Source: Trochalopteron elliotii (taxonomy: Eukaryota > Chordata > Aves > Passeriformes > Leiothrichidae). Taken from it: DNA of 64,000 nucleotides. Under the pieces are notes generated by a model. That model searched no databases, was not told the origin of the DNA, and worked only from the letters and a program-made list of their open reading frames with translations. Location: positions 1,704,347-1,768,346 of the forward strand of contig JANPWX010000651.1 of assembly GCA_024734555.1 (NCBI GenBank). The letters run 5' to 3'. Each line of letters starts with the position of its first letter. Positions within the stretch are counted from its first letter, which is position 1. Both the position numbers and the translations under genes were made by a program. This document shows positions 35,916 through 48,085 of the stretch, piece after piece.

Positions 35916-38378
35916 GTCTGTCAGTAACAGGGCTGGAGGAGGAGATGTAGGGACAGGCAGGGGAGTCAACTTCAGCAGTCAAGCTCCTGTGGACATGTGG
36001 CTTCAGTGAAGATGGACAACACAACCACAGCTTCCTTCATAGAGGTGGAAGAAGGGAAGAATCAAGCCCACATGCTGTTTCAACAAAAACCAACCATGCC
36101 AGATGTGGAGACATGAGCCAAGCTGCCTGGAACGGGAAACTATCTCTGCTTTAGTACAAATACAGGCTCTGATCAGCCGCAGCAGCCACTGGCCAGCACA
36201 GAAAAGCACCACTCCATATCTCCCAAGGCACCATGGACCCTGGCTACCTCCACACAAGGAGCTCAGGTAGGCAGTCCAGGGCTTTTTGATCTTTCCAGAT
36301 TACAAGGCTTTGCCGCATACGGGAACACTCTGAGAAATTTCTCATTTATTCTTCCTTTTCCCTAGAGTAGCTCCTCTCTGCAGTATCAGAAACAAAGGTG
36401 ACAACCTTTCGCTTTGTAAAGAAAACCACCAAACGAAGCAGACTATAAATAGGACCCAAAACTGACCTGCATCCCCAGCCAAGGGGAATGAAATGAAGAC
36501 AAGTGAACGAACAGCTTCAAGGTCAGAGAGACTTTTTTATTTCCCCTTCATTCAAGGACTGGCAATTTTTATCCACGCAGGAGAGCAATCCAAAATACAT
36601 CATTAGGGTTGTAGCTAATAAAAACCACGCTGCCTTTTTTCAGCCCAGCATTGCTTCCTTTGCCCATACAGGGATTATGGTGGGAGGGAGCTGCTTTCCC
36701 CAGCACCTGCTCTACCAGCAGAACCCCTCCTTGCATCCCAGGGATGAGCACCCCAGTCATGCCAGATCCGTCCCAGCACAAAGCTACCAAACGATGCTGC
36801 CCTCAAGAGGTGGAGGGCAGTCCACAAAGCGTGGACAAATTAAAGCACTATTACATTATCCTGCCTTTCTCTGCCAGACTGTAGGGATGCTCCCCACTAC
36901 TTCAGCTCATTCTCTGTCTGCAGAGAGCCGGCTTGTCACACGGCACTGGCTCTATTCCTTCTCTCCAGCTGCTAAATGGCATTAAAAGAACTAAGCATCC
37001 ATTAAATAAAACTTTCCCACTTGCTTCCCATGTAGACAATTGCTCTCACTGCCACGGGGAGATTTCATGCTGGCAGCTGGTCTATGGGTTCACAAAGAGC
37101 AGGGAGGTGTCAGGATCAGCTCTGGTAACACAGGTCATCCAGGGAAAGCACCAGAGAGAACTGGGGATGTTGTCCCAGGAGTCTGCACCTCACCACCACC
37201 CAGCACCCACCCCAGCTCCTCTGTTCCTATTTCACCCCACAATACTGACCCCATGCCCCACCTTTCTGCTGCCTTACCCCATCAGTACCAGCCCGCCATT
37301 AGCATCCTTTCTCCTGTTCCACTTCAGAAAAGCCTGTAGTTAACAAGGGCAGGGGACAACAAGAGGCCAAACAGCAGCTCTTCCAAGCAGCCTGGGACTG
37401 ACACCATCCCTGCCTGGACTTGGAGACAAATGACCACCCATGTATCAAAGTCTCAGAGATGAATTACAAGATCCAGCAGCCACTAAGGGGCAGCTGGATT
37501 CCACATCCAGCATCCCCAAGTGCCATACCATACCTCCACCTTGCTCTTGATCTATGATGGATTTTCCTCCCAGCCCAGAAGGGAAAAGCAGGGAGGTCAG
37601 CTCATGGGGATATCTGACCTTCCCTGCGGTCATGTCTCTACCTGAGGCAGGGCTGGAACACGAAGAGACCCAGACAACACTGGAGCTGCCTGAGTTCCTG
37701 CTAAGCACACATCCTCCCTCCTCCAGCAGGCCAGGGGCTCAGGGCAAATTCCTAAGGCACCATTAAATCTGGGTTAATGGGCCTGCACAAAGGCGAAGCA
37801 GAACACCAGCACTGCCCCTTCACACCAGGCATACCGACAGTCCCTGCCTCCCAAACCGCTGCCTTCCTGATGAGCCAAGACATCCTCCCATGCTGCCTTT
37901 GGTGGGACATAGGGGCCATTCTCTCACCTGAAAAGCTAAAATTAGTCAGTGTTTGTGAAAGTTAGCCAGTGAATAGGCACAATGGCTCCAACAGGAGTGA
38001 TCCAACAGAGCTGGGCCCTCCCAGCTCATTTCCATTTTAATGGGGTGGCTTTTCCCCCCTGCCCTGTCCCTTTGGGGCCACCACAGAGGTCCCCAGCAGG
38101 AGGCACAGTCCAAGGCAAGAGTCGTGCTCCCGCTCTTCCCAGAAAAATAGAGGTCACAGACAGGGGCCACAGCCCTGCTTTCAGCAGCAGAGAGATGCAG
38201 AAGGAAATGCTCTGCAGCTTCATGCCTCAGCAACCAAACCAACCCCACCACCTAGGAGGGAATACCCACCACTCACTGCTGGCCCTAGCCAGCCCACACA
38301 CCCCTTTTCCTAACAACAGCCCCCAGTGAGTGGGATCCAAACAGTTATGGGGGCTCAGCATCGACCCCAATGATCCCC

Positions 38379-38433
38379 AAAGATCGCTCATCTGCCCCTC
38401 CCCATCCACAACCCTAAAGATCGCTCATTTGCC
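38379..38433. repeat. Short direct repeat (18 bp, spacing 37 bp)
   Basis: AAAGATCGCTCATCTGCC at 38379-38396 recurs at 38416-38433 with one change (TTTGCC for TCTGCC), in a C-rich context. It looks like a local duplication. Confidence 0.85.
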
Positions 38434-38869
38434 TTTTTCTCCAAGAACTGCAAAGCCATGGCCACCAATGCCTTACACAGCCCTGCAACAACAGGGGCAA
38501 GACCAGCGAGGCACACACTCACAAAACCCCGCAGGCTCTTGATTTTCCTTTCCCAACCTTATTTCCACAATACTTCCAGGGTGGCAGCCCCTGCTAGGGC
38601 ACAGGATGGTCTGCAGGGACCAGCTGAGGAGGTGATGCTGCCGTGTTTGGCTGGCACGGACCTGCCAGCTCCTGTGCATACCCTGCAGGGCAGCACCAAC
38701 CCATCCTGAGGGGCTGCCAAGCAGCGTTTTGCCCTCAAACCCCTTTGCAGAGAGATTACAGAAGCCAGGTTTGCAGCCGGTGTCTCTTTTGAAGACACGG
38801 GATCTTTGGGATCCACCTTCATCCCCGAGCTTCTTCCAGCTTTCACAAGGCACTGCTGTCCAAAAGTCA

Positions 38870-39670
38870 CCTTGCCCGACACCGGCAAAGTCCAGCAGCC
38901 ACGCTGGGGCGCCCGGGTGATGGATGGGGGCGAGGCACACGGCAGCCTGCGGGCGCCCGGCGCCAGGGAGCGGCGAGACGTGCACCGTCAGCGCTTTCGG
39001 CAGCGAAGGTTGGAGCGGGGCTGGCTGCTGCTGCCTCCCGGCTGGCCGGGTGCCAGGCTCCCAGGCCTCCCTCACCTGCCGGCTTCGCACGGAGAGCAGA
39101 GCAGATGGGGGGAAAGAAGAAAGAGAGCTGTGGCTTGTGAGTGAAAAAGCCTGGGGGCATGGAGGGTGGAGGGAGTGGGCTTTGAGGGCAGTGAGTCCCT
39201 GACACCTCCTCTCCTTCCCCAAGGCTGCATGAGCATGCTGGACCATCCCTTGGAGTGCCAGGAACCTGGAAATGTTCGTCCCTATCCATCCTGCACGAGG
39301 CAGGAGCAGGAATCTCAGAGGCATTCCCCTCCAGGAGTCACCCCAGGACGAAGCTGGCAGCTGCCTGGAGCCACGGCCTCGCCGCCCCGGCAGATCCCAG
39401 AGGCCAGCGGTTCACGATGAATTTCTAATTGTTTCCTCCAACAATGAGACATCCTGTTTAGAGCCGGGCGGCGCAACAAAGCCCAACGCCGGCGAGGAGG
39501 GCCTCTTCCTGCTGAGCACCAATGGGGCGATGCCAAGCGCTCCCTGCCACGAGCATGGGGACAGGAAGGCTCCGCCGCCCCCTCCCCACCACCCCATCCA
39601 CTTAACACGCCTGCTCTCCAGCCTCCACCTTGATTAAAACAGCTTAACGACTCCAGCGAGAGCTCTCGAG
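38870..39670 (-). promoter_or_regulatory. PLXNA1: Intronic CpG island, possible alternative PLXNA1 promoter
   Basis: CpGs are dense at about 38878-39060 and again at 39345-39560, far above the rest of the intron. On the minus strand a near-consensus donor CGGCAG|GTGAGGG lies at 39075-39074. An open frame from ATG 39324 (MPLRFLLLPRAGW) reaches this donor after 83 codons in phase 0, the phase needed to enter coding exon 3. This would give a plexin lacking most of the SEMA domain. No TATA box is obvious, and the exon is a hypothesis from composition and splice phase. Confidence 0.35.
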
Positions 39671-39765
39671 GGGGTGGGGAGCCGCCAAGAGGTATTTGAT
39701 GGATTCACTTTGGCAACCGTCGGCTACCTTGTCATGCCAATAAAATTATTGCCATTGATTGGGGA
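39600..39765. promoter_or_regulatory. Candidate conserved non-coding element beside the CpG island
   Basis: Contains CTTGATTAAAACAGC, TTAACGACTCC, GGTATTTGATGGATTCAC, CAACCGTCGGC, GCCAATAAAATTATTGCC and ATTGATTGGGG (an inverted CCAAT). It borders the CpG-rich cluster and could be its enhancer or upstream region. Confidence 0.35.
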
Positions 39766-40483
39766 GAGGCACAGGCGCATGCTTCAAGGAGCACATCTCC
39801 CTCAAGGGGCTGAGCAGAGGTGCCCACGGGGGCTGTAGGCATGTGGGGAGGGGGCTAGGGGTCTCCAGAGGATGGGATGGGGACGGAGCAGGAGAGGGAA
39901 GAGGCAGGAGGAACAAAAGGCCCTTGTGCTGGGCAGCCAGCTGGGAAGAGGCAGCAGCACAGGCAGGAGAGCATTTCCAGGGGCTGCACAGGGGTCGATG
40001 CCTGGGGAGTTCTCAAGGGTCACCGGCTGACACCGCCAGGACCGGGGCAGGGTTCATGCCCCAAATCTGTCCTGTGTCCCCCCCACACACACCCCAAAAG
40101 AAAAGCCAGCCAAGACATAGGCAGTAAGTAGGGTAGCCAGCAGCAGGGTCACGAGGCAGACCAAGCCTTCCCGCGCACTCCAGGAGCCGGATTTCACGGC
40201 CGAGACACAAAGGGCCCCTTTTCAGCCAGAGCTGCTTACCCTGAGCACTAAGCAGAGGGTGATGCAAAAGGATCTGTGGGGACAGGGATCAGCAGGGTGG
40301 GCAGGAAGCCTGACGGCTTCTTCTCTCAGCTCACGTGGACCACGATGCATCATAACCAGGAGGCCAACACATGGGGGCTTTTGTGATAGAAGGGAGCCAG
40401 CAGGTAAAAGAGAAACCCTTAAAAGGCCCTAGTCAGCAACTTCCTCTCCCCACAGCACCCATTTTCTGTCCAGACACACCAAG

Positions 40484-40585
40484 GGTTGTGAACACACGGA
40501 GGCATCCTTAATTCAAAGCTTTTAGCGAACTCAAGGTTGTGAACACATTGAGGCATCCTTAATTCAAAGCTTTTAGCGAACTCAA
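40484..40585. repeat. 51-bp tandem duplication
   Basis: Two adjacent copies of a 51-bp unit (40484-40534 and 40535-40585) differ at only about two positions (ACACGG versus ACATTG). Each copy includes GCATCCTTAATTCAAAGC and TTTTAGCGAACTC. The near identity suggests a recent event. The unit is not low-complexity and carries a TTAATT core and a CpG. Confidence 0.95.
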
Positions 40586-43500
40586 GGTGGGGGTGCCTCC
40601 ATAGGCTGCCAAAATCTGCTCCCCAAAGCACCATCATCTCCCTGCCCACAGGACAGGGAGCTGCAGCGGAGCCCCTCAACCCTCTCCAGGCCAGGAGAGG
40701 AGCACCATGTCCTGCTGTTAGGGATGGGGATAACCCACTTAGTGTGAAGAGTTTATTATTAGTAGTATTATTATCAAATAACTGAAATCAAAGCAGCCAG
40801 TTCAGCTGTGCTTTCTGTGGGAGAGAATAAACAAGCTGTGGCAAGCACAAGCCCCGGGGGGGAGCAGATTCCCAAAGGAGACACGATGTGTTCATGCCCA
40901 AGGCCAGCCAGTTCCAGGACAGAACAGGGAGCTACAGGGATTGCAGTGGTGACTGGGGAGATAGATAATCCTCTAAAAATGAGAGCTCAGCTAGCTGCAA
41001 GGAACGTGTAGTCCAATGCTATCCTGGCTGGGATGCACTGGCTGCACTGCCCTGTAACCACGCCTGCCTTAGGGATCTCCAGTGCCTGGATCCCCAGTGA
41101 TGCTGGGTATCTCCTGTAGGGCTGTGGCAGGAGGGACAGCTCACAGCCCACCCATTCCACAGCAGCCAGGGACAGCTGTGGGCAGGGAGTCACCGGCTGC
41201 TTTGAGAGAGGAATTCAGCTCATCCCCCCAAAAATAACCAGACAGCACCCAAAACTGGGTCAACCCACAAGGGCTACACTGAGCTCAGCAGAGCCCCAAG
41301 GCGGTGCCGTGTTTGCATAACGAGGAGCAGATGGCAGTGAAGGAGAGCAGCCGGGTCTCTGCTGCACCTCCCAGAATGTCCCACTGCTCCAGCTTCCAGC
41401 CAACAGCCCAGCATGATGCAGTTACTGGGAGAGGGTTCCATCAGCACACCCCCTTCAGTATCACCCTTTTTCCCTTCTCTCCATACAATGCTTCAAGCAC
41501 ACCTAAAATCAAGTCTTTGGCATACACAGCTCAAGAGCTGACATGGGCACCATGTCAAACATGCTTTTCCAGCACATGACTGAGTGCTCTCATTGCAGTC
41601 ATACACAGCTTCCTATCCACCTGAAAAATAGAAAAGACAACCTGGGAAAATTATAATTGCCCAATAAAAACATTGCCAATTGAGGACACGTGGTTTCCAG
41701 GAAAAACCCAAATACTAGGACACAAACTTCATTTTCCTTTCAAAAACATCCCCTGATATTCCTGCTGCAGCATGCTCATGGCTCATGTCCCCATGTCACT
41801 TCCCCATCCACAGTCCTCTCAGACTATAGGGTGCAAGGCCAGGTCCTTGTTGTGCCAGCTGAGTGTTGTTCCACAGAGGAAGTGGATCAGTGCCAGCTCC
41901 AGCAGTGTTGGAACCCATCCCTTCATTGTTCACCTGGGCACGGCTGGAATTCCCTGAGTGCCCCAGTCCCATGACTGCTGGCACAGAGGACAGAGAGCAC
42001 GTGGGACCAAAGACTTTCCAAGCCTGGCCTTCCCACATAACTTGGGATCAGCCAAAGATAACTGCCTGCCTGGTAATGCTGCAGGACAAGCTGAGACTGG
42101 ACTGGCACAGGTTCCACTGCTGCAACCAGCTCAGCATCCCAGGGGTTGTAATCTCCATCCCCCTTGGTGCCTCCACATCCCACAGTCCCTGCCCCACAGA
42201 CAGTTTTGCAAACTTGACATTGCCTGCAAGATCCTTCCACCCCCCCAAAGTCGGGGTCTCTCTGCAGCTGTGGTGGCAGCAGGTGCTGCCCAGCACCCTG
42301 CCCTCCCAACAGCAACTGTTGGTGGCAGGGCTGGGGAGAGCTTGCAGGGCAGCCACAGGCTCGCGTGGCTTTTCTGGGGGGACAAAGGGAGGCTCTGTCT
42401 GGATGCAGCAGTCTGGACAAATGCTGGGCATGGGAGCTGCCATCCAAGGAAAAGCCAGACGCGGCAGTGACTCTGGCCTGACCTTACCCCGGCCCAGATG
42501 GCGAGATCGGTGCCCCTCGGCAGAGCCCTATCCATTACAGGGCTCCTGGGGGTGGGGAGGGGGGCACCCAGCTGTCAGTGCAGCCCTTCCTCTCCCAGAG
42601 GAGATGCCAGGGCTTCTGGAAAGGGTGCGGGAGACCGGCAGGCTGCATCAAGCCTAGTGTGGATCTTTGCCAAGGGGACAGAGGGAAACACCAACAGCTT
42701 AAAAGCAGAGGGATTGCAGCCACTGCTGAAGGTTGCACCCTCCCACACTCTCCCACACATCCTCTCTGCCTGGAGGAGCCACCTTGGCTACACTCTGCTG
42801 AACCCCTGCCAGGTATCGCATCCCCTGGCTGGGGACACGTTGGTTCCACTCAAAGACAGGTCAGCAGCCCCTCCTTGCCCTCCCCTGCCTCCAGCCCTGG
42901 CAGCCAGGCAGCAGGATCAGGTAGCTGCTGAGGCAGCGCTTTGTCAGGCAGCCAGGCAGCCCTTGCTTGCAGGAGGGCTGGGCTGCCCACCTCAAGGTCA
43001 CTGCAGGGACAAGGAGAGGACCTCGTGCCACAGGACTTGGAGCCTGCAAAGTGCTCCCATGCTGCCATTAGAGAGCTCTGCAACACCAGGGGTTCTGGGG
43101 CCTCCACGTAGGATAAGCATATAAAACCTAGACAGCATTCCAGAACTGAGACAGGACTGAGACCCATCTCTTGAGTCTCATCAGTTCCATGTCCTCATGC
43201 CCTGCAGGGCCAGAGAGCACTACTAGCTCTTTGAGGCAGCAAGTTTAAAACCAGGAAAAACAAAGCTTGAGAAAGCCCTGCAGGTAAGGAGGACACTCAA
43301 ACCACACCTGAGCATCAAGTTCTGACTGCAGTCATGACTGCAGCATGCAGCCCACAAACCAACCAGGCACTCACACTAGTTGACCCGTTCCAAACGGCTC
43401 TGAAGTTGCAAAACCCAGGGAAAAACTGAAAAAAGCAGTTAGAAGAAAAATCCAATTTGCTGTCTAAAAACCAACCACCGGCCTCTCTAGGTAACTGAGA

Positions 43501-44124
43501 AACTAGAGGTGTAAACACTGTCGCTGTGGCTTTTTGAACCCTCCTCCCACATGCTCCTCCCTTCCCATCCCCATCTAAAAGCTCCCATCTGGAGCCCAGC
43601 GGCAGGAGAAGCAACATGACACCAGTCCCCCTGGATCCCTCATCGATCCAGAAAGGGGATGAGCTGCCTCCACCCCCACAGCCCTACTGCCGCTGTGCAC
43701 CCCTCCAAGGACTGCAGAAAGGCAAGTAGAAGATGTGGGGCTAGAGAGAACTCCTCCATCCTGCCTCCCACACCAACACATGCTGCCCATACCCCAAAAA
43801 CACTGCTAATGGGCAGGGACACAAGCAGGTCTGTCAGGGGTCGTGGGGGAACAGGGGCAGAGCAAGTAGGACATATGGGGACTACACAATGGCATCCTGC
43901 TCCAGATTGCTGCCAGGGAAACCACCCTGCCTCCTGCAGGGCACCCTGGCCAGCACAGACTAGGAGATGTAACAAAAATGCAGAATGCTGTGCCCAAAAC
44001 AGAGTGCTGAAGCACCTTACGAGTCACAGAGAGATGGGTTTGTATGCCAAACCCCCCAGCCAAGCTCTGGTCCATAGCAGGGACCCCACCAGGACTTTCA
44101 CGTGGCCCTTCCCTGGCTGAGGAT

Positions 44125-44275
44125 GTGTTAATGGAAGCTATGTTTATACAGGGCATGTACAGCTGTAATTACAGGCATGATGTTATGATAACAGGAAATC
44201 CGTGCCCTGTGGAGATGCAGGCAGAGAAAGGCACGCATGGAGCTATTTGCTAATTGCCACCGACAAGCAGCCTTT
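44125..44275. promoter_or_regulatory. Candidate conserved non-coding element near coding exon 2
   Basis: Contains GTTAATGGAAGC, ACAGCTGTAATTACAGGC, ATGTTATGATAACAGG and ATTTGCTAATTGCCACCG, about 0.4 kb downstream of the exon end in transcript direction. Suggestive composition only. Confidence 0.32.
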
Positions 44276-44696
44276 TGTGCCCCGGCAGGGTACAGGAAGT
44301 GAAATCTCCCCCTTGCCGGGCTGGAGCCACCAGCACCCACCTCTGCCCCGGTCAACGACAAGGCCAGATGGACAGAGGACCCAGACTGACAGAGCCTGCC
44401 TCGTGGCAGCTCCAGGGCAAGCCTACCTGCCCCCAAGACACGACAGGATGGGCTCTGATCAACCACCAGCAAGGACTCAACTTCCTTATGTCATAACCCT
44501 TCCAAAAGGCAGAAGTTTTGTAAATTCGGTTGGCAGAGAGAAGCAAGGGGAAATTGCCCCTCACTGGCCCTTTGCACATTACCCCAGATACATCAAGTCA
44601 CTCTATTACAGAGGCCCAGCCTGACCTGTACCCGGCAAAGGGCCAGTGAGGCAAGTGGTCATCCCTCCCCATCAGCAGCACTGAGGGCTTTCCTAC

Positions 44697-44879
44697 CTTT
44701 TTGATCTTCCCGCTCCGTGTGCCTGCAAAGACAACTGTTTGTCCTCTGTAGTCATAGGCAGCCACCGAGGTCATCCCATCCTCCTTATCCACAAAGAGTG
44801 GGGTCCCCTCGATGGTGACAGTCCCACCCAGCGGCTGGTTAAAATCCTGGCCACAGAAATTGTCATCGATCTGCAGCGG
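44697..44879 (-). CDS. PLXNA1: Plexin A1 coding exon 2: SEMA domain
   Basis: The exon has 183 nt and encodes residues 392-452, from [10 protein letters not shown] to TRSGKIKK. It carries a central-to-late blade segment of the SEMA propeller. The acceptor is TTCTTCCAACAG (AG at 44881-44880) and the donor is AAAAAG|GTAGGA (GT at 44696-44695). Both borders are phase 0. The segment [20 protein letters not shown] is the best A1-specific marker in the window, because A2, A3 and A4 plexins have clearly different residues here as recalled from the family. No defects are seen. Confidence 0.97.
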
Positions 44880-47164
44880 CTGTTGGAAGAAAGCAGAGGA
44901 GAGATGAGTTTTTTGCCAATGCCTCAACATGTTGGACCTCACAGATGGCAATCAGCCATCTCCCACCTTCACCCCACAGCTACAGCACCTTCGGCAGCCT
45001 CCTACCACCCCCATCCCGCCTCACCAGCCAAGGGAAGGCATGAGTTGATATTTCCCTAACATTCCCTACAAACTGATGTAAGGCACTTGGGACAGATCTA
45101 CTGCATGCAGGCCCTCTGTATGTCTGAACAGGCTTTGCAGACCAAGACTGAGGCTCTCTGTCCTCTGCATCCTACAGAGCAGCACTTACAAACTCAGCAG
45201 GAGCCAGTGGAGCATCCCTGCTCCCCTCTCCATCCCTGCCAATCTCAGCATGTGTGATGCCAGCACAAGCTCCCCAGCACACACACATCTCTCTCCTCCT
45301 CATCCCAATGCTAGCTTCAAAAAAAACAGCTTGGCAGCAAGGCAGGAGGGGCTGAATCCTGCACCCCAGCCTTCCCCCAAAGACAAAACACTTCCCAGAC
45401 AAGGCCATGCCAAGGCAAACAAGTCAGGGCTCCTGGAAGAGCCTCACTTCACACAGCAAAGCCTCCAGCAAACACACTACCCACCTGCCAGCCCTGTTCC
45501 TCCTCCCGCAGGAACGTCTTTGGGAAATCCCCACATATTTTCCATGCTGCCTTGCCCCAGACAAGGCGCCTGGGTCAGCCATCTGCCTCCTCAATTCAGT
45601 GGGAGCCCAGAGATCTGGGAGAAGCTTTTGCAAGCTTTCCCTCTGCGCAGAGAAAGGCAGAAGCAGGGCTGCAGTGACCTCTGTCCACTCTCACGGCCAT
45701 GACAGCAGGGACCTACATCAAGGACACTTCAACCGTGGGTAAGGCAAAGGCAAAGGGATGCCTCCTGTGAAAGCTGAGATGCAGGCTGGGGAGTGGGATC
45801 AGGACCAGATCCACAACATTCACCCCTACCTTGAGTATCCTCACCCTGACCTGCTGAGCAGAACAACAGACCCTGGCCACAGCTGCCTGGCCTGGGGGGC
45901 ACGTGGGCCTCCCAGTGCTCCCACACAAGGCAACAGCCTCACGTGGTCACACAACACCAGCAAAATCCCCATTCTGTCCCAGGCAGCGAAGGGCTTTGCC
46001 AAATCCCCAAGGGTGGCAGCAAGCCTGGGTGCAGGAGGGTAAAGTGGCAAGGCAGGTACAGATGACAGGGAGACATCAGCTGTGATTCTTCCACTTCACA
46101 AAGTTCCTTATATAATTTTGAATTTAAAGGGGAGAGAGGTTTTTTGGCAAGCAGCAGACTCCAAATGCATGCCAGTCCCCAAGGGGTTTTAAATCCATAC
46201 CACATGTGTACAGAGCATATGGGAAAATGCTGAGCTCCCAAGCTCCACGTAGGCAAGGGCAGTACAGAGCTCTGTAATTCCCACTCGTCACTGCCTGGGA
46301 AGCGAGGATCAGCCCAGACCAGCTCCCACCAACAGTCACCCATGTGGAGGGGAGAAAACACAGCACTTTTCCGTGCCCCAGCAAAATACACTTGCAGCTA
46401 CAATGGCATCAGCTTCCCACAGCCATGGCAAGGCTGCTTGCCCTCCTCACCGTGCCACCACTCCAGCTCCATGGGCACCAGTCTCACTCCCTGCTGCAGC
46501 AGGAACTCAGAGCTGTGCCAGCCTTCCAAAAGGGAAGGACCAGTCACACTCAGCCCACCAGGCACTCTGGGGAAGCTGGGCTGCTCCCTCAGTTACTCTA
46601 ACTTCCGGTTTTGGGTGCTGAGTTAATGTACAAATATCAACTCCCTTTCCCCACCTGACCGTTGCTCATCCTTCCCCGAACTAGGGGAACTCCTTCAGCC
46701 AGTCATGAAAGATGCGGGAATCCCCTAACAGGAACATGGGGCACCACGTGTCTCTGCAACCCCAAGAAAAAGAGGGAAGGGAAATCACAATCTCTCCACT
46801 CGTCCACTAAATGCCAGCCTTGCCCTCCCCTCTATCCATTGGCCAACACACATACTAAGCATCCTTCTCTGCATTACAAGACTAGGACTTTTAAAACAGC
46901 AGATCCTAGAATATTATCTTTCTAATCACAGAGTGAGATGCAAGCAATGCTCCAATGATACACAGCTCCCATCCAAGTACCTGGGATTTCTCAGGTGTTT
47001 GCTGGGGAAAAGATTGTGTCCCCCACAGCCCAAATAAACCCCAGCACCTTCCAACCCAGCCATCTGCAGCAGCGGAAGGGTTCAGGGCAATGCCACAAAG
47101 GTATCCAAGCCCTGGCACCCCTGGGTGCAGGTTCTGCTCTCTCTGAGCTCAGTCTGCAGCTTCC

Positions 47165-47350
47165 TCAACCCCGCGGCTGCTGAATATGCAAGAGGAGAGA
47201 TGTTTATGGTGTTTACTGCTCTCTGCTTTGTCTCAACATACTCTCTGGGAAATGACAAATACAGCTGCGCTCTGGGACCAAGGAACTCCCGCCGCCGCCA
47301 TGCCGACACCACTTCGATAAATAATTACACCGACAATTAGCTCATTAACA
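47165..47350. promoter_or_regulatory. Candidate conserved non-coding element
   Basis: Contains GCTGAATATGCAAGAGG, GTTTATGGTGTTTACTGC (forkhead-like), GGAAATGACAAATACAGC, CCGCCGCCGCCATGCC, GATAAATAATTACACC and CAATTAGCTCATTAAC. The mixture of retained CpGs and homeodomain/forkhead sites is unusual for the intron. Confidence 0.4.
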
Positions 47351-48009
47351 GCAAACCGCCTCGTTGGGGAAGCGCAGGCAGCACAGAGAGGTCGGGCCAA
47401 GGGCAGCAGAGCTGGGGTTGTGGAACCCACCGACATCTCTGGCAGACGTGGGCTGCAGGGAGAGGAAAGGCAGGGGGACGGAGGGAAGGATGGACAGAGG
47501 GGACAGTTGTCCCCCAGGCAGTGCTGGCAGGGGCCGACGCACCACGGCACGCCAGGGCCACTGACCTTGCAGCGTTTCAGCCTGCAGACGCTGGGATCTG
47601 CAGGGGGTGTCGGGATCTGCCCACTCTCACATTTGCAGGGACCACAGCCTTCAGCCTATTGCAAGGGGGGATGCGGTTTTGCTTTTGGGAGTTTGGGTTG
47701 GTTATTTTTTTAAATTACTTTTATCTTTTGGTTTTATTTCCATGCTTTTCTTTGGCATGTCTCTCAGTTGTCCAGGCTCAAACACCCCGTGGCTGCTATC
47801 TGCACAGCACAGCAGTCTTCTCTCTCACAGCACTACTTTTTCCTCCCCAAAACAGGGTCAGGAAATTCGATTTCCTGGGGAAAGGGACGTGAAGGAGGGG
47901 GAAAGCAGGCCCACAGCACCAAGTGAGCAGGAGCGGGTGTCTCCTGATATGCCTTGTCTCATTGCCTTCCTTCAAGCCCACTTACGAAAGCAATGAGGGA
48001 GCAGACAGC

Positions 48010-48085
48010 AAGACAAGGCTCGCATCACTCAGCATTATTAATTAGCCAGTAATTCGCCAGTTAACACCATTATAGGCTCACCCCA
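48010..48085. promoter_or_regulatory. Short TAAT-rich candidate element
   Basis: ATTATTAATTAGCCAGTAAT is followed by TCGCCAGTTAACACCATTAT, a tight group of homeodomain-type sites in 60 bp. Confidence 0.3.

Larger units (their letters stand above)
16574..44696 (-). other. PLXNA1: PLXNA1 intron between coding exons 2 and 3 (28.1 kb)
   Basis: This is the largest intron in the window. It holds a CR1 copy (19183-19360), an (AAAT)n microsatellite (19745-19769), a 21-bp minisatellite (22767-22921), a 51-bp tandem duplication (40484-40585), a CpG-rich cluster (about 38870-39670) with a strong minus-strand splice donor, and numerous AT-rich blocks that look regulatory. No plexin exon is visible: the proteins of coding exons 2 and 3 are contiguous in the family. 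No other gene is recognised. Confidence 0.88.

Noticed and set aside
38473..39324. 283-codon open frame on the minus strand, the longest outside plexin exons
   Set aside because: It lies in CpG- and GC-rich DNA where stops are rare, has no recognisable domain, and several other frames are open across it. Only its first 83 codons up to the donor at 39075 are kept, as a hypothesis for an alternative first exon.
41863..42657. 264-codon plus-strand frame and other frames over 200 codons (16387-17175, 20859-21569, 42498-43124)
   Set aside because: All lie in GC-rich intron, have low-complexity, Pro/Ser/Cys-rich translations, overlap open frames on the other strand and lack domains or splice support. 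The first of them overlaps nothing conserved.
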